Source: Methanocatella intestini (lineage in GTDB: Archaea; Methanobacteriota; Methanobacteria; Methanobacteriales; Methanobacteriaceae). From it: DNA of 64,000 bases. Of the stretch, positions 18,031 through 26,704 are shown piece after piece. The translations under genes were made by a program, and so were the position numbers. The notes beneath the pieces were generated by a model. That model was not told the DNA's origin. It saw nothing but the letters and a program-made list of their open reading frames with translations, and did no database searches. Position 1 is the first letter of the stretch; each line of letters opens with the position of its first letter. Where the stretch lies: assembly GCF_002252585.1 (NCBI RefSeq), contig NZ_NQLD01000006.1, one strand, 5' to 3'.

Positions 18031-18804
18031 TCATAAAAAGAACAAAGCTACTGACATAAACAACAATGCCATTAACCTTCCAACTTCATTAGACATTCCT
18101 AAAACATCACCATTAGCTATAATAAAATTACGTTTAGCAATAAATGCTATTAAAGCTCCTGCAACAACAGCTCCAACTAAACCTATAATTCCAATAAAAT
18201 CCCCAACCAAATATGCAATAACAGCTACAATAACTGTAGAAAGTATATAATTGAATATATTAGTTGAATAAATAAAATAACATCCAATACCATTATTTGA
18301 AGGAGTTGAAAGTAATGATGTTGTTAAAAGTGAAGATTTAGCCACCATTTCACAAATAATTATTCCAGCTATACATTCATAATCCAAGACACTATAAATT
18401 CCCGCAATTGTTAAAACAGCTACTAAAAATAAAGTTGCAACTCCACCAGCACCTACTGATGAATCTTTCATAACACTTATTTTTCTTTGAGGGTCACCTT
18501 GAACCATAACACCATCTGCCATGTCCATTACACCATCTAAATGATTATATCCTGTTATCAACATTAAAAATGCATAAATAATTACTGATGTGAAAAATGG
18601 ATTTAAATGCAATACATCTGCACAAATTATACCGCAAACAGCTGCTAAAATGCCAACAATCAAATGAATAAAAGGCCAACACCAAACCAGCCTTGTCATG
18701 TATTCTATTGAAGTATACTGCTTAACTGGAATAATCGTTGAAAAAGATAAAAGCCCTAAAAGAGATTTAATCGGTGAAAATCTCTCATTATTATTATTTT
18801 CCAT
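18031..18804 (-). CDS. cobS: Adenosylcobinamide-GDP ribazoletransferase
   Basis: This integral membrane enzyme joins adenosylcobinamide-GDP to alpha-ribazole (or its phosphate) in the last steps of cobamide assembly. It has 257 residues with about six hydrophobic segments. The family motif NHLDGVMDMADGVM at ~85-100 supplies acidic residues for Mg binding, followed by MKDSSVGAGGVATLF. GAGGAG precedes the ATG. Located 6 nt after the cobZ-like gene, it forms a cobamide-tailoring pair with it. Confidence 0.95.
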   Translation of the reverse strand: MENNNNERFSPIKSLLGLLSFSTIIPVKQYTSIEYMTRLVWCWPFIHLIVGILAAVCGIICADVLHLNPFFTSVIIYAFLMLITGYNHLDGVMDMADGVMVQGDPQRKISVMKDSSVGAGGVATLFLVAVLTIAGIYSVLDYECIAGIIICEMVAKSSLLTTSLLSTPSNNGIGCYFIYSTNIFNYILSTVIVAVIAYLVGDFIGIIGLVGAVVAGALIAFIAKRNFIIANGDVLGMSNEVGRLMALLFMSVALFFL

Positions 18805-18810
18805 ATTTAT

Positions 18811-19911
18811 TTACTCCTCAAAAATTTTTGACATACATCCTGCAATTAATCCTGCAAATATGTCATCGACCATAGGTCCTAAACCACCAATAATCCCAGG
18901 TTTTGCTTCATCATAGCGTTTAAAGTTAAATGTTGCTTTAGTTCCAGCAATCTGATTAGAAATAGCTAATCCCAACACTTCATCTGTGTAGAGATATGCC
19001 GGATCATCACTTACATCAACTTCCCTTATTCTTCTGCCAGTAAAATCATCTTCAGTTCTAATAGCTGCCATCAATAAAGCAATAACATTAATATCACATA
19101 AGGATTTTAGGATTTGTGCTTCAAGCTTTTCTGAAATTTCTTCAGTAACTTCCACACCTGCAACAAGTGCCAGACCTGCTTCCACTAAATCTCCCAATAA
19201 AATACCTTCAGATACAAAGTAATCCAATATTCCAAAAGACAATCCGAGTTTTTCTATCGCATCTTCACAGCTAATTATGACTGCTTCTTCAATTGATGTT
19301 GCAAGCTCTTCAAAAACAAACTGATCATCTTCATAATCATTATTTACAATATCTACACTATCTTCATCAATTAAACTGGTTTGAGCCACATTAGCAAGTA
19401 CAGCTAAAAAATCATTTTTGTTTAAAATATTTTCTATATGTCTAGGTAAACAAAGACTGCGTAAAAACTCTGCTTTAGCTTTAACAACAGTTTTATAAAT
19501 TTTTAATAACATTCCTGGAGATAAAGTTTTATCAATATATAAAACATGATTTATATCAATTCTAGCATCAACAAAACCCTTAGGAGAATTAGCTACTTTA
19601 AGATTTTCAGTGAAATCTTCAATAACCACATCATTAGCCATAAAAGTGAATAATGTTAAATCCCCATAAGTATTTGAAAAATAATCAATTGAATCAACTG
19701 CCTGTGCAATATATGAACCTTCAGAGTGATTGAAAGCTTCTGCTTTTTTAGCAGTTTTCTCAAAATCATTTTTACTTTTTAAAATATTGACATTTTCAAC
19801 AATGTCAATACCATCACTAACAGTAAAGTCACTAAATGCTAGAAAATAATCGGAATTGTTAATACATATTCCATAATCTTTAGTGATAATGTTCAAATTA
19901 GTATTTTCCAT
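18811..19911 (-). CDS. CobZ/PgpA-type alpha-ribazole phosphatase with extra N-terminal domain (CbiS-like)
   Basis: Of the 366 residues, the C-terminal ~165 look like the PgpA/CobZ fold: IGLSFGILDYFVSEGILLGD, an acidic TDEVLGLAISNQIAGTKATFNF and the ending RYDEAKPGIIGGLGPMVDDIFAG, typical of archaeal CobZ. CobZ removes the phosphate of alpha-ribazole-5'-phosphate or adenosylcobalamin phosphate. The N-terminal ~200 residues could be a CbiZ-type adenosylcobinamide amidohydrolase domain as in the fused CbiS of Methanopyrus, but I see no certain CbiZ motif. It lies directly upstream of cobS, which supports a cobamide role. Confidence 0.78.
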   Translation of the reverse strand: MENTNLNIITKDYGICINNSDYFLAFSDFTVSDGIDIVENVNILKSKNDFEKTAKKAEAFNHSEGSYIAQAVDSIDYFSNTYGDLTLFTFMANDVVIEDFTENLKVANSPKGFVDARIDINHVLYIDKTLSPGMLLKIYKTVVKAKAEFLRSLCLPRHIENILNKNDFLAVLANVAQTSLIDEDSVDIVNNDYEDDQFVFEELATSIEEAVIISCEDAIEKLGLSFGILDYFVSEGILLGDLVEAGLALVAGVEVTEEISEKLEAQILKSLCDINVIALLMAAIRTEDDFTGRRIREVDVSDDPAYLYTDEVLGLAISNQIAGTKATFNFKRYDEAKPGIIGGLGPMVDDIFAGLIAGCMSKIFEE

Positions 19912-20011
19912 GATTTAACCTGTTATTATTTATATGTAGTATATGGTATATAGTAATTCTTAATATAAATTTTTTAATAATAAAATAAATAAGAATTATA
20001 GAGGAAAAATT

Positions 20012-21193
20012 ATGACACTTATTATCGACCCACAAACTGGAGGAATAGCTGGAAATATGATTATAGGTGCTTTAGTTGACCTGGGAGCTAATCCTGAAGA
20101 ACTTAAAAAAATTATGGAATCAGTTACCACCCAATTTGGAAAAGTAAAAGTGAACTTTAATAAAGTAAACAAATGTGGAATTGATTCAACCTATTGCAAT
20201 GTGGAATTGCTAAGTGAAAACAAACACGTCCATTATAAGGATTTAATAGCTAAAATCGACAGTTTAGAATTAGATGAAAAAGTAAAAGAAACTTCCAAAA
20301 ATATTTTTAAAAGAATAGCCATTGCAGAATCAAAAGTTCATGGTAAAAACTTAGATGAAATTCATTTTCATGAAGTTGGAGCCAGTGATGCAGTAGCTGA
20401 TGTTATAGGTTCTGTTTATGCATATTATAGTTTAAATTTGGATAAAGAAGAAGTGATTGGATTACCTGTAGCTTTAGGTGGCGGACGAGTTAAAACAGCA
20501 CATGGAATATTACCTGTTCCAGCACCTGCAGTTTTAGAGATTCTAAAAGACATCAATTGTATTGGAGGGCCTGTAGATAGTGAACTGGCTACACCAACAG
20601 GCTGTGCAATTTATGCTGAGCTGTGCAGTGAATTTAAGAAATTTATCCCACCATGCAAAACCTCAAAAGTAGCTTACGGAGCTGGAAAAAAAGATTTTGA
20701 TTTTCCTAATGTATTAAGAGTAATCAAAACTAAAGAAATAACTGAAAGTGACCAGATAGATGTTATTGAAACAAATATTGATCACCTGACTGGTGAAGAA
20801 ATAGGCTATCTATTTGACAAATTACTTGAGGAAGGAGCATCTGATGTGTCCGTTACTCCAATTATAATGAAAAAAAATAGGCAGGGAAGTCTTTTAAAAG
20901 TAATAGCTAATCGTAACAAAAGAAATCACTTAATTGAAGTGATGTTTAAAGAAATTGGTACATTAGGTATTCGAATAGCTCCAAATTTACATAGAGGAAT
21001 AGCTAAACGAGAATATATTAAAAAATCTGTTGAAATTAATGGAGAAAGATTTGATGTAACCTTTAAAGTTGCATATGTAAACGGAGAAATTATTTCCAAC
21101 AGACCGGAATACGAAGATTTATTAAAAATAGCTAATAAAACAAAAATACCGTTAATAGAAGTAAAAAAGATAATAAGTGATTATAATGACTAA
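20012..21193 (+). CDS. larC: LarC family protein (nickel-pincer cofactor insertion, DUF111)
   Basis: This 393-residue protein has the LarC features DPQTGGIAGNMIIGALVDLG at the N-terminus, HFHEVGASDAVADVIGS, GGGRVKTAHGILPVPAPA, and a C-terminal domain with IETNIDHLTGEEIGYL. In lactobacilli LarC inserts nickel into the pyridinium dithiocarboxylate cofactor of lactate racemase. LarB and LarE are not near here, and the role in methanogens is unsettled. GAGGA precedes the ATG. It overlaps queC by 8 nt. Confidence 0.9.
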   Translation: MTLIIDPQTGGIAGNMIIGALVDLGANPEELKKIMESVTTQFGKVKVNFNKVNKCGIDSTYCNVELLSENKHVHYKDLIAKIDSLELDEKVKETSKNIFKRIAIAESKVHGKNLDEIHFHEVGASDAVADVIGSVYAYYSLNLDKEEVIGLPVALGGGRVKTAHGILPVPAPAVLEILKDINCIGGPVDSELATPTGCAIYAELCSEFKKFIPPCKTSKVAYGAGKKDFDFPNVLRVIKTKEITESDQIDVIETNIDHLTGEEIGYLFDKLLEEGASDVSVTPIIMKKNRQGSLLKVIANRNKRNHLIEVMFKEIGTLGIRIAPNLHRGIAKREYIKKSVEINGERFDVTFKVAYVNGEIISNRPEYEDLLKIANKTKIPLIEVKKIISDYND

Positions 21194-21866
21194 AAAAGCA
21201 ATAGCCGTTTTGTCCGGAGGGCTGGACTCCTGTGTAGCAACATGTGTCTATGCCAAAGACTATGAAATTCATGGAATAACTTTCAATTATGGGCAAAAAA
21301 GTTTTAAACAGGAATTAAAAGCATCAAAAGAAATTTGTGAAAAAATGGGCTTTACCCATGAAGTCATTGACCTGCCATGGCTTAATAAAATAAGCAATTC
21401 CTCACTTACAAGTGATAATGAAATTCCAACCTTAACTAATGAAGAATTAGACGATTTAGACAAATGTGAAAACACAGCAAATAGTGTTTGGGTTCCTGGA
21501 AGAAATATTGTATTTACCTCAATAGCTACAGCATATGCTGAAAGCATTGGTGGCGACATAATAATCGTCGGCTGGGACAAAGAGGAAGCTGCAACATTTC
21601 CTGATAACTCCAAAGAATTTTTAGAAAGTTTTAATCATATGTTAAATGTAGGTTCACCTCAAAACATTGAAATTAAAGCACCTGCTATTGATTTGAATAA
21701 AGATGAAATTGTAAAATTAGGAGATGAAATTAACGCACCTATGGAACTGAGTTATTCCTGCTATAGCGGAGATGAAAAACACTGTGGTGTCTGTGAAAGT
21801 TGCATGAGAAGAAAAAGAGCTTTTAAATTAGCTAATGTTAACGATCCAAGTGAATACAATGAATAA
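21186..21866 (+). CDS. queC: 7-cyano-7-deazaguanine synthase
   Basis: QueC forms the nitrile preQ0 from carboxy-deazaguanine with ATP and ammonia. In archaea the product feeds archaeosine in tRNA. The protein has about 226 residues. The PP-loop ATP motif is VLSGGLDSCVATCVYA at the N-terminus, and the C-terminal zinc site is CYSGDEKHCGVCESCMRRKRAF. The start is set at ATG 21186, since the upstream GTG at 21177 forms part of a GTGAT ribosome site. It overlaps larC by 8 nt and the next gene by 8 nt, so the three are translationally coupled. Confidence 0.95.
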   Translation: MTKKAIAVLSGGLDSCVATCVYAKDYEIHGITFNYGQKSFKQELKASKEICEKMGFTHEVIDLPWLNKISNSSLTSDNEIPTLTNEELDDLDKCENTANSVWVPGRNIVFTSIATAYAESIGGDIIIVGWDKEEAATFPDNSKEFLESFNHMLNVGSPQNIEIKAPAIDLNKDEIVKLGDEINAPMELSYSCYSGDEKHCGVCESCMRRKRAFKLANVNDPSEYNE

Positions 21867-22350
21867 GATAGCTTTATTAATTCAGGAACTGATTAAATAC
21901 AATCATGGAGATAAAAAAAGAATCGGCCATGCCCTTAAAGTTCACAGTTATGCCAAAACAATAGCTATTTTAGAAAAAGTTAATGAATATGATTTATTTA
22001 ATTTGGAAAGTGCAGCTATTTTACATGATATTGGAATTAAAGTTTGTGAGGAAAAATATAACTCAGCTAATGGAAAATTACAGGAAAAAGAAGGTCCGGC
22101 AGTTGCAAGAGAAATATTAGAAAGCTTGGACTATAAAAATGTCAATAGAATATTGTTTTTAATAGGGCACCACCATACATATACTAATGTTACTGGCATG
22201 GATTATCAGATACTAATTGAAGCTGATTTTTTAGTTAATTTTGAAGAAGAAAACACAGATACTGAAGCTATAAAAAAAGTTTATAAAAATATTTTTAAAA
22301 CAAAAACTGGAAAAGAATTTTGTAGAAATATATTTGATATTTCTCCTTAA
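21859..22350 (+). CDS. HD-domain phosphohydrolase family protein
   Basis: This 163-residue protein has an HD metal-binding core: GHALKVHSYAKTIA (first His), AAILHDIGIKV (HD pair) and FLIGHHHTYTNVTGMDYQILIEADFL (later His and Asp ligands). Such proteins hydrolyse nucleotides or cyclic nucleotides, and the substrate cannot be read from sequence. The start is the ATG at 21859, overlapping the queC stop by 8 nt with AGTGA upstream. It is the third gene in larC-queC-HD and its 3' end overlaps the opposing gene by 4 nt. Confidence 0.88.
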   Translation: MNKIALLIQELIKYNHGDKKRIGHALKVHSYAKTIAILEKVNEYDLFNLESAAILHDIGIKVCEEKYNSANGKLQEKEGPAVAREILESLDYKNVNRILFLIGHHHTYTNVTGMDYQILIEADFLVNFEEENTDTEAIKKVYKNIFKTKTGKEFCRNIFDISP

Positions 22351-22712
22351 ATTGTATGAATGTCAAAAGTGAAACCGTCTGGCTTTTGAGGAAGTTTTGT
22401 AGTAGTATTTACACTGAAATCTTTAAAACTGTCACCAGTTACTACTGTATCATTAGTTCCAATTAAATTGCCATCTTTATAAAAAGCTAATGTAACTTTT
22501 AAAGTATCATAACTTCTGTCATCATTTGAAGCAAAATTCTGAAATACCTTGTATTCATGTGTTGTATCATTCCAATCTATTTGAGAATCTCCAACAAGGT
22601 TAAAATTACCATTGATTATTATTTTATCATCATTAGAATTCATAACTGCAAATCCTGCTACAATTAAAATCAGAATAGCTATTACAATTCCAACAATTAA
22701 CCTTTTATCCAC
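22347..22712 (-). CDS. Small membrane-anchored extracytoplasmic protein, unknown function
   Basis: This protein of about 121 residues has an N-terminal hydrophobic segment RLIVGIVIAILILIVAGFAV (residues ~3-22), then ~95 residues that look like one beta-rich domain (NGNFNLVGDSQIDW, YDTLKVTLAFYKDGNLIG, FKDFSVNTTTKLP). The pattern resembles FxLYD-type exported domains, but I cannot assign it firmly. The longest frame begins with TTG at 22724. GGTGA at 22718-22722 instead points to the GTG at 22712. It is monocistronic. Confidence 0.7.
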   Translation of the reverse strand: MDKRLIVGIVIAILILIVAGFAVMNSNDDKIIINGNFNLVGDSQIDWNDTTHEYKVFQNFASNDDRSYDTLKVTLAFYKDGNLIGTNDTVVTGDSFKDFSVNTTTKLPQKPDGFTFDIHTI

Positions 22713-22801
22713 ACATCTCACCAAATAAAATTATTTCTTATTAAGTATATAAATATTCCTATTTAGTGAATTAATAAAAGAAAAAAAATTAAATAGTTAT
22801 C

Positions 22802-24511
22802 TTATTCGATAACCATTAAAATGTCGCCAGAATTAACTGCATCTCCAGCTTCTACAAAGATTTCTTTTACAACCCCTTCTTCTTCAGCCTGAATATCATT
22901 TTCCATCTTCATAGCTTCAATAACAGCTACAGTTGATCCTTTAGTTACTTTATCTCCAACATTCACATTAAGTTTAATAATCATACCCTGCATATTTGAA
23001 ATTAAACCTCCTTCAACAGGAGTAAACGGTCCTTTTTCAGTTTCTTCAACTTCCATGAATCCGGTAGGCATGATTTTAACTTCATATACATCCCCATCAA
23101 CTTCAACATTATATTGAGTTGGAATTCCAATTTCATTTTCACTTGGAAGAGCTACACTTTGAAGTTCTTCTTCAACTGCTTCACCTTTAAGGAATTTTGG
23201 AGCAATAGATGGATATAATGCATAAGTAAGTGCATCTTCATCAGATTTGACAAAACCTTTTTGTTCCCCTTCTGTTTTATATTTGTCAAATTCATCTTCA
23301 AGTAAATCAGCAGGTCTGCAAGTAATAACTTCTTCATCACCAATGATTTTTTTAGCTATTTTAGCATTAACTGGTGCAGGAGGTTTGCCGTAGAAACCTT
23401 TCATATATTCTTTTACTTCATTAGAAACTGTTTTGTATCTTTCTCCACCTAATACATTCATTACAGCCTGAATACCTACAATTTGACTAGTTGGAGTTAC
23501 AAGAGGTGGGTAACCCATATCTTTTCTTACACGAGGCATTTCATCAAGAACATCATTATATCTGTCTAAAGCATTTTGTTCTTTAAGTTGTGAAATTAAG
23601 TTTGAAAGCATTCCGCCCGGAATTTGATACATTAAAACATCAGTATCAACACTTTCAGCAATAGGATCAATTAAAGCTAAGTATTTTTCTTTAATTTGAT
23701 CAAAGTATTTTTTAATAGCAGTTAATGATTTTAAATCCAATCCTGTATCATATGGAGTTCCTTGTAATGCTGCAACCATACTTTCAGTAGGAGGCTGACT
23801 TGTTCCTCCAGAAAGAGGAGAAATAGCTGTGTCTAAAATATCCACACCTGCCTGACAAGCTGCATAATAACTAATTTGAGTCATTCCACTAGTACAATGA
23901 CAATGTAAATCTACTAATAAATCAGTTTCTTCTTTTAATTTAGTTACTAACTCATAAGCCGCCGCAGGAGTTATTAAACCCGCCATATCTTTAATAGATA
24001 CTGAATCACACTCAAGAGCTTCAAGTTCTTTAGCCAAATCTACAAAATCATCTAATGAATGAACCGGACTTAAAGTATAGCTTATAGTTCCTTGTACATG
24101 AGCTCCTTGAGCTTTAGCAACTTTAATTGTTTGTTTCATGTTACGAACATCATTTAAAGCATCAAAAACTCTAAATATGTCAACACCATTTTCATAGGAT
24201 TTTTCTACAAATTTTGTAACAATATCATCAGGATAATGTTTATATCCGACTAAATTTTGCCCTCTAATTAACATCTGAATTGGAGTTTTGGTAAATTCGG
24301 ATTTTAAGCTTCTTAACCTTTGCCATGGGTCTTCATTCAAATATCTTATACATGTATCAAAAGTAGCTCCACCCCATGCTTCAACAGAGAAAAAACCTAT
24401 TTTATCCATTTCTTCAGCAATAGGAATCATGTCCCTAGTTCTCATCCTAGTTGCAAGTAAGGATTGGTGAGCATCACGAAGTGCAGTTTCGGTAAATCTT
24501 ACTTTAGTCAT
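22802..24511 (-). CDS. pycB: Pyruvate carboxylase subunit B (carboxyltransferase plus biotin carrier)
   Basis: This subunit transfers CO2 from carboxybiotin to pyruvate to give oxaloacetate, the entry to the reductive TCA path. It has 569 residues. The HMGL-like TIM barrel begins with FTETALRDAHQSLLATRMRT and has ETHC-type metal ligands in DLHCHCTSGM. The conserved carboxylase domain follows. The C-terminal biotinyl domain ends with EAMKMEND, with Lys ~535 as the biotin site. The separate biotin carboxylase (pycA) is not in the window. GAGAGGTG precedes the ATG. Confidence 0.95.
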   Translation of the reverse strand: MTKVRFTETALRDAHQSLLATRMRTRDMIPIAEEMDKIGFFSVEAWGGATFDTCIRYLNEDPWQRLRSLKSEFTKTPIQMLIRGQNLVGYKHYPDDIVTKFVEKSYENGVDIFRVFDALNDVRNMKQTIKVAKAQGAHVQGTISYTLSPVHSLDDFVDLAKELEALECDSVSIKDMAGLITPAAAYELVTKLKEETDLLVDLHCHCTSGMTQISYYAACQAGVDILDTAISPLSGGTSQPPTESMVAALQGTPYDTGLDLKSLTAIKKYFDQIKEKYLALIDPIAESVDTDVLMYQIPGGMLSNLISQLKEQNALDRYNDVLDEMPRVRKDMGYPPLVTPTSQIVGIQAVMNVLGGERYKTVSNEVKEYMKGFYGKPPAPVNAKIAKKIIGDEEVITCRPADLLEDEFDKYKTEGEQKGFVKSDEDALTYALYPSIAPKFLKGEAVEEELQSVALPSENEIGIPTQYNVEVDGDVYEVKIMPTGFMEVEETEKGPFTPVEGGLISNMQGMIIKLNVNVGDKVTKGSTVAVIEAMKMENDIQAEEEGVVKEIFVEAGDAVNSGDILMVIE

Positions 24512-24637
24512 AGATTAACACCTCTCATTAATGTTTTTTTATAAATCAATAAATAGAATAAATTATACCAAATATTATATATTATTTTAACTAGTATTAA
24601 TATGTTTGTTTAAAAATAAAAAAAAGAAAAAGAAAAA

Positions 24638-25732
24638 TTATCTTTCTAAATCGCCAGAAATAAATTTTTCAACATTTTCATAAGCTTCATCATCAGTAAC
24701 TTGAACTGGAGGATGTTTCATTACATAAGAAGAAATAGAAGTTAACTGACCACCAATACCTCTTTCTAAACCAAGCTTACAACACCTAATGGCATCAATA
24801 ACACAACCTGCAGAATTCGGAGAATCTTCAACACTTAATCTAAGTTCAATATTCATTGGAACATCCCCGAATGTGCGGCCCTCCATTCTAAGGAAACATA
24901 ATTTATTATCATTTTGCCATGGAACATAATCACTAGGCCCAATATGAATATCCCTATCATCCATTCTTTCAGCTACAACAGCCTGAACAGCTTCAGTCTT
25001 AGATTCTTTTTTAGAATCCAATCTGTCTCTGTTAAGCATATTTAAAAAGTCAGTGTTTCCACCAGTGTTAATCTGATAAGTTCTATCTAATTTAACTCCC
25101 CTATCTTTAAATAAATTAGCTAATGTTCTGTGAGTTATTGTAGCTCCAATTTGTGCTTTGATATCATCCCCAACAACAGGAATTCCTTTTTGTCTGAATT
25201 TAGCATCCCATTCATCATCACTTACAATAAAAACAGGCATACAATTCACATAAGCAATTCCTGCATCAAGAGCACACTGTGCATAGAACCTAGCTGCTTT
25301 TTCAGATCCGACAGGCAAATAATTCACTAAAATCTCAGCACCGCTTTTCTTTAAAACTTCAACAACATCAACTGGTTCTTCATCACTAACAACAAAAGTG
25401 TAATCCCCTTCATAATTAGACATATGTGGTGCAACACCATCTAAAACATGCCCCATACTTACACAAACATCATATTTTGGGATTTCTTCTTGAAAAATAG
25501 TTGTACAATTTGGTTTTGCAAAAATAGCTTCATCAATGCTCTTACCTACTTTTCTAGCATCAATATCAAAAGCTGCAACAACATCAATATCTGAAGGTGA
25601 ATATCCCCCAATATCCCAATGCATCAATCCTATTGCTTCATCAGGATTTTTTCCATCATAATAATGTATTCCTTGAATAAGAGAACTTGCACAATTCCCC
25701 ATCCCTACAATTGCTATTTTAATTTTATTCAC
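24638..25732 (-). CDS. Myo-inositol-1-phosphate synthase
   Basis: This enzyme converts glucose-6-phosphate to inositol-3-phosphate with NAD, for archaetidylinositol-type lipids of methanogen membranes. It has 364 residues, archaeal/actinobacterial size. Rossmann motif AIVGMGNCASSLIQGIHYY is at the N-terminus, with MHWDIGGYSPSDIDVVAAFDID. The catalytic region shows GDDIKAQIGATITHRTLANLF and QINTGGNTDFLNM. The start is GTG at 25732 with GGTGT upstream. It is divergent from the DGGGP synthase gene, a fellow lipid gene. Confidence 0.93.
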   Translation of the reverse strand: MNKIKIAIVGMGNCASSLIQGIHYYDGKNPDEAIGLMHWDIGGYSPSDIDVVAAFDIDARKVGKSIDEAIFAKPNCTTIFQEEIPKYDVCVSMGHVLDGVAPHMSNYEGDYTFVVSDEEPVDVVEVLKKSGAEILVNYLPVGSEKAARFYAQCALDAGIAYVNCMPVFIVSDDEWDAKFRQKGIPVVGDDIKAQIGATITHRTLANLFKDRGVKLDRTYQINTGGNTDFLNMLNRDRLDSKKESKTEAVQAVVAERMDDRDIHIGPSDYVPWQNDNKLCFLRMEGRTFGDVPMNIELRLSVEDSPNSAGCVIDAIRCCKLGLERGIGGQLTSISSYVMKHPPVQVTDDEAYENVEKFISGDLER

Positions 25733-25826
25733 AATAACACCGGCCTATTTTAATTAACCATAAATATTAATATAGTTATTTTACCTTAATATAGTTTATA
25801 AAAGTATTTATTAAAGAGGAAAAATT

Positions 25827-26678
25827 ATGAACCCCTATGTTGAAATAATCCGTCCGGGAAATGTAATAATGGCAATAATCGCAGTTATTTTAGTAGCTAT
25901 TCTTGAAAAAAGCATTGATGTTCCTATCATATTAGCTATGTTAGCTGTATTTTTTGCTATGAGTGGTGGAAATGTGATTAACGATTATTTTGACTATAAA
26001 ATAGATTTAATCAACAAACCTCAAAGACCAATTCCTTCTGGAAGAATTTCACTTAACAATGCAAAAAACTATGCATACCTTTTATTTATTGTTGCAGCAA
26101 TTATCGGGTTTATAATATCATATTTAGCTGATACTTGGATTCCATGTGGAATCGTAATATTTTCAGACATTGTACTCTACTTATATGCATATAAATTAAA
26201 ATCCACACCATTAATTGGTAATTTAACTGTGGGATTTATGACAGGATTATGTTTTATATTTGCAGGATACACTTTTAATGAAGGATTAATAATTTACGAA
26301 TCTTATTTACTTGCATTTTTTGCATTAATAATGACTACTGCCCGAGAAATAACAAAAGACATAGAAGATATAGAAGGAGATAAATTAGAAGGAGCTAAAA
26401 CATTCCCAATAGTATATGGCTCAAAAATATCTGCAATTATTGCAAATAGCTTAATAATCATTGATTGTGCATTATGTCCTATACTTTACATTTATCACAT
26501 TTTTAACATTAATTATCTGATTGTTGTAAGCATAGCTGTGTTAATATTTCTTTATGGTGCCATATCACTTAGAAAACAGGATTCAAAAACAGCAAATAAA
26601 GTTTCAAAATACCTGAAAATTGGAATGCTAATTGCATTTATTGCATTTGCTATTGGAACATTTACAATAACTTTTTAA
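25827..26678 (+). CDS. Digeranylgeranylglyceryl phosphate synthase (UbiA prenyltransferase)
   Basis: This integral membrane enzyme adds the second geranylgeranyl chain to geranylgeranylglyceryl phosphate, making archaeal ether lipids. It has 283 residues with about eight hydrophobic segments. The first Asp-rich motif is NDYFDYKIDLINKPQRPIPSG and the second is TKDIEDIEGDKLEG, both as in DGGGPS. AGAGGAAAAATT precedes the ATG. The next gene, a GT-C glycosyltransferase, follows by 26 nt. Confidence 0.93.
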   Translation: MNPYVEIIRPGNVIMAIIAVILVAILEKSIDVPIILAMLAVFFAMSGGNVINDYFDYKIDLINKPQRPIPSGRISLNNAKNYAYLLFIVAAIIGFIISYLADTWIPCGIVIFSDIVLYLYAYKLKSTPLIGNLTVGFMTGLCFIFAGYTFNEGLIIYESYLLAFFALIMTTAREITKDIEDIEGDKLEGAKTFPIVYGSKISAIIANSLIIIDCALCPILYIYHIFNINYLIVVSIAVLIFLYGAISLRKQDSKTANKVSKYLKIGMLIAFIAFAIGTFTITF

Positions 26679-26704
26679 AAAATAAATTATAAAAAAATTA
26701 TTTA

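Noticed and set aside
23152..23343. Minus-strand ORF inside pycB in another frame
   Set aside because: Lies within the conserved carboxylase domain; Leu/Lys shadow composition.
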